Below are positions 1-8,594 of a stretch of 64,000 nucleotides of DNA, piece by piece. This DNA comes from Streptomyces sp. NBC_00568 (lineage in GTDB: Bacteria > Actinomycetota > Actinomycetes > Streptomycetales > Streptomycetaceae). The stretch spans positions 4,889,001 through 4,953,000 of the forward strand of contig NZ_JAPENW010000001.1 in assembly GCF_026341855.1 (NCBI RefSeq). The letters run 5' to 3'. The notes beneath the pieces are model-generated. The model was not told the origin of the DNA and did not search any database. It was given only the letters and a program-made list of their open reading frames with translations. The translations under genes were made by a program, and so were the position numbers. Each line of letters opens with the position of its first letter. Within the stretch, counting starts at the first letter, position 1.

Positions 1-336
1 CATGGTGAGCGCGAGGACCTTCTGGCGGCCGATCCGGTCGCCGAGCGGGCCGAAGACCATGCCGCCGAGCGGGCGGACGAGGAAGGCCGCGGCGAAGGCG
101 CCGAAGGTCGAGAGCAGCTGGGCGGTCGGGTTGCCGGAAGGGAAGAAGACCTTGCCCAGGGTCACCGCGATGTAGCTGTAGACACCGAAGTCGAACCATT
201 CCATCGCGTTGCCGAGCGCTGCCGCCTTCACGGCGCGCTTGACCAGTGCGGGGTCGGTGACGGTGACCTCGGGGGAGGCCGGGCGGGCGGGGGTCGGGAC
301 GGGTGCCGCGGGGGCTGTCGGGGTCGCGGTCGGCAA
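1..336 (-). CDS. MFS transporter, N-terminal part only (runs off window)
   Basis: The 112 visible codons are the N-terminus of a major facilitator transporter. A Pro/Ala-rich cytoplasmic tail (about residues 1-35) is followed by NAMEWFDFGVYSYIAVTLG, the first membrane helix typical of the metabolite:H+ symporter subfamily (proline/betaine, citrate and related organic acids). A second helix and the loop GPLGDRIGRQKVL, the MFS A-motif between helices 2 and 3, come next. I chose the TTG at 336 because GAAAGGAAGG lies just upstream and no ATG fits. The rest of the gene and the substrate are outside the window. The family call is firm; the subfamily is inferred from the helix-1 wording. Confidence 0.85.
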   Translation of the reverse strand, partial: MPTATPTAPAAPVPTPARPASPEVTVTDPALVKRAVKAAALGNAMEWFDFGVYSYIAVTLGKVFFPSGNPTAQLLSTFGAFAAAFLVRPLGGMVFGPLGDRIGRQKVLALTM

Positions 337-365
337 GGGCCTTCCTTTCGCCGGGGACAGGGACG

Positions 366-385
366 GGTCCGCCCGGGGGCGGACC
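366..385. promoter_or_regulatory. Inverted repeat upstream of the MFS gene
   Basis: GGTCCGCCC and GGGCGGACC form perfect 9-bp arms around GG, 30 bp upstream of the TTG start of the leftward MFS gene. It could be an operator or a leader hairpin. The rest of the 337-759 gap shows no credible gene and no other clear structure. Confidence 0.35.
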
Positions 386-759
386 GGAGGCCCACCCGGA
401 GGCGGACCGAAAAGCGACCTTAGGCCGGATCGTCCGCATGACGTACGGTGCGCGACCCGCAGCACAGCGCACCTAAAAGCGGCGTACGCAGGCGCGACGC
501 GGCGGCCGGGGGTGCCCCTTCCCGGCCCCGCCTGTGATCTATGTCCCCAGCCCGGAGCGGAACCGGAGCCTTCGTGCGCCGCGGCCTTCCGGGTGGAGCC
601 GTGGCCTTCCTGGTGAAAAGCGGGCAAGCGTCCGCTGAAGTGGGGGTTTCCAGCTCTTTTCGACGGAAGCGGCAGACGCCCCATAAGGTCCTGATATGGA
701 GTGACGTAAGGGATGCACAAGACACACCGGAACCAATGGGTCGGGAGGGCCGACGGGGC

Positions 760-2808
760 GTGGCGAACGTGGAGCACGGCGGACGAGCGGGCGATGCCTT
801 CAGGGGGGCGGCGGAGACCGCGAGAACACGGGTGCGCGCGCTCCGTGTCGGGCTGTGGATGATCGCCGCGATACTCGCCGTACGACAGGTCGCCGCCGTC
901 CTCAGTACGCCTACTCCGGAGCGGCTGACGGACCTGGAGACCTGGGTCGGACCCCACGGCGTGCTCCACGTGAAGGGCTCGCTCTACGACTCGACACGGT
1001 TCACCGGCACCCCGTTCGGCGGACTCGTCCTCAAACCCCTCACCCGGTCGGCCGAACAGGCCCTCGGCTATGGCTGGACCTTCGGCACCCTGCTGCTGGT
1101 CGTCGCGCTCGGACTGGTCGCCGCGCGCGCCCTGCCGCACCCCGTGAGCCGCCGTACGTCGCTGCTCGCTGCCCCCGTCGCCATAAGCCTGCTCATGCTG
1201 TCGCTGCCGGTGCGCAACGCCCTCTACCTCGGCCAGACCAGCATCATCCCGGTGCTGCTCGTCCTGCTCGGCTGCTTCGCCGTCCGCGGGGAGTGCGTCT
1301 GCGGGGTCCTCATCGGCCTCGCGGCGGCCCTCCAGCCGACCGTGCTGCTCTTCGCGCCGCTGCTCTGGTTCACCGGCCGCCGCCGTGCCGCCGCCTCCAC
1401 CGGGATCACCTTCGCCGCCCTCACCGCGCTCGCCTGGGCCGCGATGCCCCACGACTCGAACACCTACTGGGTGCACCACCTGGGAGGCGTCGGCCTCGGC
1501 AAGGACGCCGACGACCTCGCCAACCAGTCCCTGCACGGCGCGCTGCTGCGGTTCGGCCTCAGCGGGCCGCTGGAGATCGGCCTCTTCCTGGCGCTCGGCG
1601 TGGCCGTCGCCGTCTTCGGACTCCGTCGCGCGGTGCGCTACGCGCGCGACGGGCAGCTGCTGCTCGCCGTGGCGATCACCGGCTGCGTCGCCGTCGCCGT
1701 CTCGCCCACCACCTGGCAGCACCAGCTGCTGTGGGTGCTGCTCGCGCTCGTCGGCCGGGTCGGCAGGAAGACCTCGGACCGCCCCATGTGGCCCGTCGCC
1801 GTCATCCTCGTCATGACACTGCCGGCCAGGATGATGCTGCCGGGCACACCGGCGCTCTCGCCGGTGCGCGACGACGTGGTGCTGATCGCCGCGCTGGCCG
1901 CCGCCACCGTCGTACCGTTCCTGTCCCGCACCTCGGAGTTCTACCGGGCACCGATCCCCACCTGCTACGCGGAGCCCGTCCCCGCCCGGTGGAAGCAGGT
2001 GCCGCTGCTCCCGTTCCTCGGCCGGGTCCTCGCCCGCCCGAACCTGCTGCTCGAACTGCTCCTGATCCGTGTCGGGTACGCCGCCTACCAGCAGGTCAGG
2101 CTCGCCGCGACGGGGGGCACCAGCTCCGGCGGCCGGGCCGCGGCCGAGCACCACGGCGACCAGATCCTCGCCATCGAGCGGTTCCTGCACCTCGACATCG
2201 AGCACTGGGTCAACCACGCGGTGGTGAAGGTCCCCTTCCTGCGGGACTTCTTCGACTTCTACTACGAGTCGTTCCACTTCGGCGTCCCGCTCACCGTCCT
2301 CGCCGTGCTCTACGTCCGCCGCCCCGCCGACTACCGCTGGGCCCGCTCCGCCCTCTGCTTCGCCACCCTGCTCGCCCTGGTCGGCTTCTGGCTCTACCCG
2401 CTCGCCCCGCCGCGCCTGATGCCGGGCCTGGGCGTCATCGACACCGTGCACGGCGTGCAGGACTTCTCCAAGCCGGACTACGGCACCCTGACCGAGCTGA
2501 CCAACCAGTACGCGGCGATGCCCTCGCTGCACTTCGGCTGGTCCCTGTGGTGCGGGCTCGTCATCGCGGTCCTGGCGCCCAAGTGGTGGATGAAGGCACT
2601 GGGCCTGCTGCACCCGTTCTTCACGGTCTCCGCGATCGTGGCGACCGGCAACCACTGGGTCCTGGACGCCGTCGGCGGCGCGGCCGTGGTCGCCGCCGGC
2701 TTCGGACTGACCCACGTCCTCCAGGGCCCGCGGCCCCGGGCGCCGAGGGAACCGGTCGAGGCCGGCTCGAGGAAGCCGGTCCCGGCGACGAGCCGTACTC
2801 CGAGCTGA
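760..2808 (+). CDS. Bifunctional GT87-like glycosyltransferase / PAP2 phosphatase membrane protein
   Basis: This is a large integral membrane protein of about 682 aa. The N-terminal two thirds is a multi-helix region resembling GT87 mannosyltransferases, which use polyprenyl-phosphate sugars (WMIAAILAVRQ, then repeated hydrophobic segments). The C-terminal third is a PAP2 domain with its three expected motifs: YPLAPPRLMP, AAMPSLHFGW and TGNHWVLDAVGG, which hold the catalytic histidines. Together they suggest sugar transfer onto a lipid plus phosphate or head-group chemistry at the membrane. The start is uncertain. GTG 760 has GGGAGG about 10 bases upstream, while ATG 736 is in frame but lacks a good ribosome site. 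The gene stands alone. The substrate is unknown. Confidence 0.8.
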   Translation: MANVEHGGRAGDAFRGAAETARTRVRALRVGLWMIAAILAVRQVAAVLSTPTPERLTDLETWVGPHGVLHVKGSLYDSTRFTGTPFGGLVLKPLTRSAEQALGYGWTFGTLLLVVALGLVAARALPHPVSRRTSLLAAPVAISLLMLSLPVRNALYLGQTSIIPVLLVLLGCFAVRGECVCGVLIGLAAALQPTVLLFAPLLWFTGRRRAAASTGITFAALTALAWAAMPHDSNTYWVHHLGGVGLGKDADDLANQSLHGALLRFGLSGPLEIGLFLALGVAVAVFGLRRAVRYARDGQLLLAVAITGCVAVAVSPTTWQHQLLWVLLALVGRVGRKTSDRPMWPVAVILVMTLPARMMLPGTPALSPVRDDVVLIAALAAATVVPFLSRTSEFYRAPIPTCYAEPVPARWKQVPLLPFLGRVLARPNLLLELLLIRVGYAAYQQVRLAATGGTSSGGRAAAEHHGDQILAIERFLHLDIEHWVNHAVVKVPFLRDFFDFYYESFHFGVPLTVLAVLYVRRPADYRWARSALCFATLLALVGFWLYPLAPPRLMPGLGVIDTVHGVQDFSKPDYGTLTELTNQYAAMPSLHFGWSLWCGLVIAVLAPKWWMKALGLLHPFFTVSAIVATGNHWVLDAVGGAAVVAAGFGLTHVLQGPRPRAPREPVEAGSRKPVPATSRTPS

Positions 2809-2906
2809 TCCGGGGGAGGCAGGGGTCGGGCGCGGGGGATGCCCCTGCCTCCCGCGGGACGGGCCGACGGTGCCGGGAGACCGTCGGCCCGAGCGTGCGG
2901 CGCCCG

Positions 2907-4151
2907 CTAGAGGTGACTGACCTGGAGTTCCTTGACCCCGTTCAGCCAGGCGGAGCGGAGTCGGCGCGGGTCGCCGGCGAGCCGCAGGTTCGGCATCGCG
3001 TCGGCGATCGCGTTGAAGATCAGGTCGATCTCCAGGGTGGCCAGGGACTTGCCGAGGCAGAAGTGCGGACCTCCGCCGCCGAAGCCGAGGTGCGGGTTGG
3101 GGTCACGGGTGATGTCGAAGACCTCGGGGCTCTCGAACACCTCGGGGTCGTTGTTGGCGGAGGAGTAGAAGATGCCGACGCGGTCGCCCTTCCTGATCCG
3201 CTGTCCGCCCAGTTCGGTGTCCTGGGTCGCGGTGCGCTGGAAGGCGACGACGGGGGTGGCCCAGCGGACGATCTCCTCCGCGGTGGTCTTCGGCCGCTCC
3301 CTCTTGTAGAGGTCCCACTGGTCGGGGTGGGTGAGCAGGGCGTGCATCCCGTGCGTGATGGCGTTGCGGGTCGTCTCGTTGCCGGCGACCGCCAACAGCA
3401 GGACGAAGAAGCCGAATTCGTCGGAGGCGAGGTTCCCCTCGTCCTCCGCCGCCACCAGGGTGCTGACGATGTCCTTGGCGGGGCACTGCTTGCGGTCGGC
3501 GGCCATGTTCATCGCGTACGAGATGAGTTCGGTGGCCGACTCGGCGCCGATCTCCTCGGTGATCGCGTACTCCGGATCGTCGTACGCCACCATCTTGTTG
3601 GACCAGTCGAAGATCTTGACGCGGTCCTCCTGCGGGACGCCGATGAGCTCGGCTATCGCCTGCAGGGGCAGTTCGCAGGCGACCTGGGTGACGAAGTCGA
3701 AAGCGCCGTCGGGGCCGGCCTGCGCGAGCGCGTTCGCGACGATCGAACCGGCCCGGGCGCGCAGGGCGTCCTCCAGGGAGCGGATGGCGCGCGGGGTGAA
3801 GCCGCGCTGCACGATCTGGCGGACCCGGGTGTGCTCGGGCGGGTCCATGTTGAGCATGATGAGCCGCTGGACCTCGATCTGTTCGCGCTGGATGTGCTCG
3901 TTGAAGCGGATGACGGCGGTGTTGAGGAACGAGGAGAAGAGCTCGGGGTGCGTGGAGACGTACTTGACGTCCGCGTGCCGGGTGACGGCCCAGTAGCCGT
4001 CGTCCTCGAAGCCCGCGACACCGGGCTGTTGCGGGATCCAGTGGACCGGTTCGGCCCGGCGCAGCTCGGCGAACTCCGGGAGGGGCACGCGCTGGTGCAG
4101 TACATCGGGGTCGGTGAAATCGAACCCGTCGGGCAGCGCTGGACAGGGCAT
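2907..4151 (-). CDS. cyp125: Cytochrome P450, CYP125-like (steroid C26/27 monooxygenase type)
   Basis: The 414-aa P450 has the I-helix oxygen motif AVAGNETTRNA, the K-helix EEIVRW (ExxR) and the heme ligand loop FGGGGPHFCLGKS with its cysteine. MDPPEHTRVRQIVQRGFTPR and the ending RLRSAWLNGVKELQVSHL match the CYP125 family as I recall it. CYP125 oxidises the terminal methyl of the cholesterol side chain in mycobacteria and rhodococci. ATG 4151 is preferred over TTG 4157 because GGAG lies 6 bases before it. It is divergent from the steroid-type thiolase. The 332-bp promoter region between them carries one CTGAC-type and two near-KstR sites. The 3Fe-4S ferredoxin at 24746 is a plausible electron donor. 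The exact substrate is an inference. Confidence 0.85.
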   Translation of the reverse strand: MPCPALPDGFDFTDPDVLHQRVPLPEFAELRRAEPVHWIPQQPGVAGFEDDGYWAVTRHADVKYVSTHPELFSSFLNTAVIRFNEHIQREQIEVQRLIMLNMDPPEHTRVRQIVQRGFTPRAIRSLEDALRARAGSIVANALAQAGPDGAFDFVTQVACELPLQAIAELIGVPQEDRVKIFDWSNKMVAYDDPEYAITEEIGAESATELISYAMNMAADRKQCPAKDIVSTLVAAEDEGNLASDEFGFFVLLLAVAGNETTRNAITHGMHALLTHPDQWDLYKRERPKTTAEEIVRWATPVVAFQRTATQDTELGGQRIRKGDRVGIFYSSANNDPEVFESPEVFDITRDPNPHLGFGGGGPHFCLGKSLATLEIDLIFNAIADAMPNLRLAGDPRRLRSAWLNGVKELQVSHL

Positions 4152-4206
4152 CGGCAACTCCAGGTCTCGCGCCTACGGTGGTGACGGCCCGTTCCCGCGG
4201 GCGGTT

Positions 4207-4221
4207 CTGACGGTCCATCAG
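4207..4221. promoter_or_regulatory. CTGAC-N5-GTCAG type operator (one mismatch) at the cyp125 promoter
   Basis: CTGACGGTCCATCAG differs at one base from the perfect palindrome CTGACGGTCCGTCAG at 31776. It lies 56 bp upstream of the CYP125 start. The same 15-bp architecture recurs at four other catabolic promoters in the window (23234, 31776, 36696, 45973). The binding protein is not identified. Confidence 0.6.
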
Positions 4222-4244
4222 GAACGTGGAATCGCCGTGAAGGT

Positions 4245-4258
4245 AGTAACGGGTTCTA
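4245..4258. promoter_or_regulatory. KstR-like operator, 13 of 14 match
   Basis: AGTAACGGGTTCTA fits TNNAACNNGTTNNA except for A at position 1. It lies between the divergent CYP125 and thiolase genes. The consensus is the published mycobacterial KstR motif, recalled from memory. Confidence 0.5.
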
Positions 4259-4369
4259 CAAGTGGCAAGAGGCGCGGGCCTCCGAATTGCGTGCGGGATT
4301 GGTGCAGATCACGACTTCGGGAGCTGCAGGACCCTTGCGGCGCGGGGGGTTCGCTCAGCAAACTGCACG

Positions 4370-4395
4370 CAGAACTGGTACGCGTTCTAGTTCTG
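4370..4395. promoter_or_regulatory. Extended palindrome containing a KstR-like site (fadA5 side)
   Basis: CAGAACT (4370-4376) and AGTTCTG (4389-4395) are inverted arms. Inside them TGGTACGCGTTCTA (4376-4389) matches the KstR consensus at 13 of 14 positions, with TAC in place of AAC. It lies 85 bp before the thiolase start. The AGAACT...AGTTCT arms recur at 23209-23230, before the aldehyde dehydrogenase, so this may be a distinct longer operator overlapping the KstR site. Confidence 0.55.
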
Positions 4396-4480
4396 CGCGG
4401 TGGGTGGGCCGGGACGCCCCGCGCTGCGCGGTTCAGCAGGGCCTGGCCGCCGGGCAGGCCTGAGGAGAGGACGAGCCCCC

Positions 4481-5650
4481 ATGGCCGCGGAACCCGTGAT
4501 CGTCGAAGCCGTACGGACCCCCATCGGCAAGCGCGGAGGCGCGCTCGCCAATCTGCATCCCGCCTACCTCCTGGGCGAGACCTACCGTGAACTCCTCGGC
4601 CGCACCGGCATCCACGCCGACTGCGTCGAGCAGATCGTCGGCGGCACGGTGACCCACGCCGGCGAGCAGTCGATGAACCCCGCGCGCACGGCCTGGCTGA
4701 CGATGGGACTGCCCTACGAGACGGCGGCGACGACGGTCGACTGCCAGTGCGGCTCCTCGCAGCAGGCCTCGCACATGGTCGCCAACATGGTCGCGGCGGG
4801 TGTCATCGACGTCGGGATCAGCTGCGGCATCGAGGCGATGTCGCGGGTGCCGCTGGGCTCGGGTTCCAAGCACGGTCCGGGCAAGCCGTTCCCCGACGAG
4901 TGGAACGTGGACCTGCCCAACCAGTTCGAGGCCGCCGAGCGCATCGCGCGCCACCGCGGTCTGACCCGTGAAAACGTCGACTCCCTCGGGCTCATCTCGC
5001 AGGAGCGGGCAGCCATCGCCTGGTCCGAGGAGCGGTTCAAGCGCGAGACGTTCGCCGTGCAGGTGCCCACCACCGAGGACGAGCAGCGCGCCGGGCAGGG
5101 CATGTGGCGGCTCGTCGACCGGGACGAGGGGCTGCGCGACACGTCCATGGAGGCCCTGGCGAAGCTGAAGCCCGTGATGCCGACGGCCGTTCACACGGCC
5201 GGCAACTCCTCCCAGATCTCCGACGGCGCGGCCGCCATCCTGTGGGCGTCCAAGCGGATGGCGCGGGCGCTGAAGCTGCGCCCGCGGGCACGGATCGTGG
5301 CCCAGGCGCTGGTGGGTTCGGACCCGCACTTCCACCTGGACGGTCCGATCGACGCCACCCGGGCCGTGCTCGGCAAGGCCGGGATGTCCCTGAGGGACAT
5401 CGACCTCGTCGAGATCAACGAGGCCTTCGCGTCGGTGGTGCTGAGCTGGGCGCAGGTCTTCGAACAGGACCTGGAGAAGGTGAACGTGAACGGGGGCGGC
5501 ATCGCGCTGGGCCACCCGGTCGGCGCCACGGGAGCCCGGCTCATCACCACGGCCCTGCACGAACTGGAGCGCAGGGACAAGGAGTTCGCGCTCATCACGA
5601 TGTGCGCGGGTGGGGGGCTGGCCACCGGGACGATCATTCAGCGGTTGTAG
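4481..5650 (+). CDS. fadA5: Steroid 3-ketoacyl-CoA thiolase, FadA5-like
   Basis: The 389-aa thiolase shortens acyl-CoA chains by releasing acetyl- or propionyl-CoA. The nucleophile Cys is in TTVDCQCGSSQQASHM. The catalytic triad region follows as EINEAFASVV, GGGIALGHPVGATGARL and, near the end, ITMCAGGGLATGTIIQ with the second Cys. The VDCQCGSSQQ loop and overall wording are those of FadA5, which acts on the steroid side chain in Mycobacterium, rather than of general acetyl-CoA acetyltransferases. ATG 4481 follows GAGGAGAGGA by about 10 bases. It is divergent from the CYP125 gene with shared operator sites, fitting joint use in side-chain degradation. Assignment to steroids rather than another branched acyl-CoA rests on resemblance and context. 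Confidence 0.85.
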   Translation: MAAEPVIVEAVRTPIGKRGGALANLHPAYLLGETYRELLGRTGIHADCVEQIVGGTVTHAGEQSMNPARTAWLTMGLPYETAATTVDCQCGSSQQASHMVANMVAAGVIDVGISCGIEAMSRVPLGSGSKHGPGKPFPDEWNVDLPNQFEAAERIARHRGLTRENVDSLGLISQERAAIAWSEERFKRETFAVQVPTTEDEQRAGQGMWRLVDRDEGLRDTSMEALAKLKPVMPTAVHTAGNSSQISDGAAAILWASKRMARALKLRPRARIVAQALVGSDPHFHLDGPIDATRAVLGKAGMSLRDIDLVEINEAFASVVLSWAQVFEQDLEKVNVNGGGIALGHPVGATGARLITTALHELERRDKEFALITMCAGGGLATGTIIQRL

Positions 5651-5654
5651 CCCG

Positions 5655-5690
5655 CCGACGGCGTCGGCGACGCCGGATTTCCGCCGTCGG
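5655..5690 (+). terminator. Hairpin after the thiolase gene
   Basis: CCGACGGCG (5655-5663) pairs with CGCCGTCGG (5682-5690) five bases after the thiolase stop. There is no U-run, as is common in Streptomyces. Confidence 0.55.
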
Positions 5691-5700
5691 GGTCGGGTAA

Positions 5701-5781
5701 CCGACGATCCAGGAAGGGGACTTCACCCGGATCGTGCGGGAGGCGGACGCTCGGATGCGGCGGACGCTCGGCGCCGCGTGA
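5701..5781 (+). other. Possible gene remnant: 26 stop-bounded codons
   Basis: Between a TAA and a TGA lies a frame reading PTIQEGDFTRIVREADARM, then RRTLGAA. It has Streptomyces-like codon use but no plausible start. It resembles the C-terminus of a lost gene. It is too short to name, and chance is a real alternative. Confidence 0.2.
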
Positions 5782-5840
5782 CGTGGCGGCCGTCTCCGTC
5801 GCCGGTCGGCGGCCGTCGGCGACCGGTCATGGTGTCGGAC

Positions 5841-6527
5841 CTACTCCGTCCCCGACGCCGTCACCGCGAGGGCCGCCGCCACCAGTGCCGCGATCAGCAG
5901 GGGGATGCCCAGGCCGTGGTGCAGGACCAGCCAGGCGCCGAGCAGGGCGCCCGCCAGCATGGCGAACACGGAGGCGGTGCGGCGCGGGGAGTGGTGGCTC
6001 GCGCCGCCGCCGAGGCGGGAGTCGGCGGCCAGGCCCGTCAGGGTCATCGTCAGGACGGTGGTCGTCAGGTCGGCCACGCCGAGCTTGCGGACCGTCGCGT
6101 TGCGCAGGCCCATCGCGAAGGCCGTGACGGCGATCAGGGTGTACGCGGTGGCGGTGGCGTCCGGGGCGGCGAAGGCGGCCGCCGCGCAGGCGGCCATCAG
6201 GACCGCCTCGGCGGCGAACGTGCCGCGGGCCCACGCGCGGCGCGAGCCCTTGCCGAACCGCACCGCGATCCGCCCGCCGGCCACCGCGCCCGCCAGGAAG
6301 CAGCACAGCGAGGTCAGGGTGTGCGACACGGAGAAGCCGGGTGCCCCTGCCGCGGCGAAGCCGAGCACCACGACGTTGCCGGTCATGTTCGCCGTGAAGA
6401 CGTGTCCGAGGCCGAGGTAGCTCACCGCGTCGATGAGTCCGCTGACCACGGTCAGCGACAGCAGCGCGAAGGTCAGTCGCAGTCCTCGTGACTCCGGGTC
6501 GCGTGGTGTGGCCGTCTGCGTGGTCAT
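5841..6527 (-). CDS. YoaK/DUF1275 family membrane protein
   Basis: The 228-aa protein has about six membrane helices. The wording GLIDAVSYLGLGHVFTANMTGNVVVLG near residues 30-58 is the signature of the YoaK (DUF1275) family. A second half-like segment, MGLRNATVRKLGVADLTTTVLTMTLTG, also fits. The function of this family is not established; it is usually annotated as a small-molecule permease-like protein. It is a single gene, convergent with the thiolase. The ATG at 6527 begins MTTQTATPRD. About 190 bp of unremarkable sequence separates it from the next gene upstream. Confidence 0.8.
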   Translation of the reverse strand: MTTQTATPRDPESRGLRLTFALLSLTVVSGLIDAVSYLGLGHVFTANMTGNVVVLGFAAAGAPGFSVSHTLTSLCCFLAGAVAGGRIAVRFGKGSRRAWARGTFAAEAVLMAACAAAAFAAPDATATAYTLIAVTAFAMGLRNATVRKLGVADLTTTVLTMTLTGLAADSRLGGGASHHSPRRTASVFAMLAGALLGAWLVLHHGLGIPLLIAALVAAALAVTASGTE

Positions 6528-6720
6528 GGAGCTCAGTCCACCACGGGGGGTCTCGGGTGCGGCCGCGCTCGGACGCGGGTGCGGCGTGCTTTCGGGCGAC
6601 GATCGCGGCGGCGTGGGCCCGGCGGGCGGCCGGGAACGCCGACCGGGCGGCGTACGCCCGACGAGGTGTCGGAGTACGCCGCCCTCGGGCGGGACGAACC
6701 GGGGGAGGTGGTCCGCCCGG

Positions 6721-7512
6721 TCACTTGGGGTCGCGGTCGAACACCGCCTTCGACCAGCGGTAGCCGAGCGCCGCCAGGGCCAGGCACCAGGCGATGGTGA
6801 TCCAGCCGTTGTTGCCGATCTCGGTGCCGAGGAGGAGTCCGCGCAGGGTCTCGATGGCGGGGGTGAAGGGCTGGTACTCGGCGATCGGCTGGAACCAGCC
6901 CGGCATCGCGTCGACCGGGACGAACGCGCTGGAGATGAGCGGCAGGAAGACCAGCGGCAGCGCGTTGTTGCTGGCCGCCTCGGCGTTCGGGCTGACCATG
7001 CCCATCCCGACCGCGATCCAGGTGAACGCCAGGGCGAACAGGGTGAGCAGCCCGAACGCCGCGAACCACTCCAGGACGGTGGCGTCCGTGGACCTGAAGC
7101 CGATGGCGACGCCGACCGCGCCGACGAGGACCACGCTCATGATCGACTGCAGGACACTGCCGACGACGTGTCCGATGAGCACCGAACCGCGGTGGATGGC
7201 CATGGTGCGGAAGCGGGCGATGATGCCCTCGGTCATGTCGTTGGAGACGGACACCGCGGTGCCGACGAGGGTGCCGCCGATGGTCATCAGCAGGATGCCC
7301 GGCACGAGATACGCGATGTACTCGGAGCGGTCGGCACCGCCACCGCCGATGCCCGCGCTCATCACGTCGCCGAAGACGTAGACGAACAGCAACAGCAGGA
7401 CGATCGGCGTCAGCAGCAGGTTGAGGGTGAGGGAGGGGTAGCGGCGGGCGTGCAGGAGGTTGCGGCGGAGCATCGTGGTCGAGTCGCGTGCGGCGAGGGA
7501 GAGGGTGCTCAT
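6721..7512 (-). CDS. ABC-2 type exporter permease (DrrB-like)
   Basis: The 263-aa permease has six predicted membrane spans. It contains LVPGILLMTIGGTLVGTAVS and PLVFLPLISSAFVPVDAMP, the wording of the DrrB/ABC-2 drug-resistance family, and the amphipathic ARFRTMAIHRGSVLIG loop. Its ATG (7512) overlaps the stop of the upstream ATPase gene (7509), so the two are translationally coupled. It would form a half-size exporter with that ATPase for a hydrophobic compound, likely an antibiotic or lipid. The substrate is unknown. It is the last gene of a four-gene operon that starts with the RHH protein. Confidence 0.88.
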   Translation of the reverse strand: MSTLSLAARDSTTMLRRNLLHARRYPSLTLNLLLTPIVLLLLFVYVFGDVMSAGIGGGGADRSEYIAYLVPGILLMTIGGTLVGTAVSVSNDMTEGIIARFRTMAIHRGSVLIGHVVGSVLQSIMSVVLVGAVGVAIGFRSTDATVLEWFAAFGLLTLFALAFTWIAVGMGMVSPNAEAASNNALPLVFLPLISSAFVPVDAMPGWFQPIAEYQPFTPAIETLRGLLLGTEIGNNGWITIAWCLALAALGYRWSKAVFDRDPK

Positions 7513-8534
7513 CGGACGGTCTCCTTGGGCTGGTTCGGCTGCTGGGTGGGCTGCTGGGTGGGCAGGGTGGTGCTGCCGGTCAGGGCGAAGAAGACGTCGT
7601 CGAGGTCGGGGGTGTGCACGGTGAGTTCGTCGGCTTCGATGCCGGCGGTGTCGAGTCGGTCGAGGATGGTGCGCAGGTCGCGTTGGCTGCCGTTGCTGGG
7701 GATCTGCAGGGTGAGGGATTCGTCGTCGCGGGTGGTTTCGTCCAAGGCGTGGGTGGCGGACCGGTAGGCGGCGGGGTCGGTGAAGCGGAGGCGGACGTGT
7801 CCGCCGGGGACGAGGCGTTTGAGTTCGTCGGCGGTGCCTTCGGCGGCGATCTTGCCGTTGTTCAGGACGGCGATGCGGTCGGCGAGTTCGTCGGCTTCGT
7901 CGAGGTATTGGGTGGTGAGGAAGACGGTGACGCCGTCGGTGACGAGTTCGCGGATGATCTGCCACATGTTGTGGCGGGAGCGGGGGTCGAGGCCGGTGGT
8001 GGGTTCGTCGAGGAAGATGATCCGTGGGTTGCCGACCAGGGTCATGGCGATGTCGAGTCGGCGTTTCATGCCGCCGGAGTAGGTGGAGGCGGGTTTCTTC
8101 GCGGCTTCCGTGAGGTCGAAGCGTTCCAGGAGTTCGGTGGTGGCCTGTCGTCCCTCGGCGCGGGAGAGGTGGTGCAGGTCGGCCATGAGGAGCATGTTCT
8201 CCTCGCCGGTGATCAGGCCGTCGACGGCGGAGAACTGGCCGGTGACACCGATCGCGGCACGGACCGCCTGGGGGTCCGCGGCGAGGTCGTGGCCCGCGAC
8301 CTGGGCCTGCCCTCCGTCGGCCGAGATGAGCGTGGACAGGATTTTCACAGCGGTGGTCTTGCCGGCGCCGTTCGGGCCGAGCAGCGCGAACACGGACCCG
8401 GCCGGGATGCGCAGATCGATGCCGTCGAGCACGGTCTTGTCGCCGTAGGACTTGCGCAGACCGACCGCGGAGACGGCGGCGGGTCGCTGGGGAGCGCTGT
8501 TCCGGCTGGACGTGGGCATGACAGATGAAGGCAT
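7509..8534 (-). CDS. Daunorubicin-resistance type ABC transporter ATPase (DrrA-like)
   Basis: The 341-aa ATPase has Walker A GPNGAGKTT, the signature YSGGMKRRLD, Walker B IIFLDEPTTGLD and the switch region FLTTQYLDEADELADR. The C-terminal about 100 residues (GHVRLRFTDP onward) form the extra domain seen in DrrA, ending LTVHTPDLDDVFFALTG. A Gln/Pro-rich tail (TLPTQQPTQQPNQPKETVR) closes the protein. It overlaps the permease gene by 4 bp and follows the DUF4097 gene by 60 bp. It powers export with the adjacent permease. The ATG at 8534 gives an N-terminal leader of about 20 residues before the ABC domain. Confidence 0.9.
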   Translation of the reverse strand: MPSSVMPTSSRNSAPQRPAAVSAVGLRKSYGDKTVLDGIDLRIPAGSVFALLGPNGAGKTTAVKILSTLISADGGQAQVAGHDLAADPQAVRAAIGVTGQFSAVDGLITGEENMLLMADLHHLSRAEGRQATTELLERFDLTEAAKKPASTYSGGMKRRLDIAMTLVGNPRIIFLDEPTTGLDPRSRHNMWQIIRELVTDGVTVFLTTQYLDEADELADRIAVLNNGKIAAEGTADELKRLVPGGHVRLRFTDPAAYRSATHALDETTRDDESLTLQIPSNGSQRDLRTILDRLDTAGIEADELTVHTPDLDDVFFALTGSTTLPTQQPTQQPNQPKETVR

Positions 8535-8594
8535 GGGGCCCTCCGGTCGAAGGCTGAAGTGGGTGAAGGGTGGGGCCGGTCGGGGCGGTGACGC

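Noticed and set aside
855..4184. Very long plus-strand reading frame of 1109 codons
   Set aside because: It is the shadow of the GT87-PAP2 and P450 genes; it is Arg/Pro-rich, has no domain and crosses two well-supported genes.
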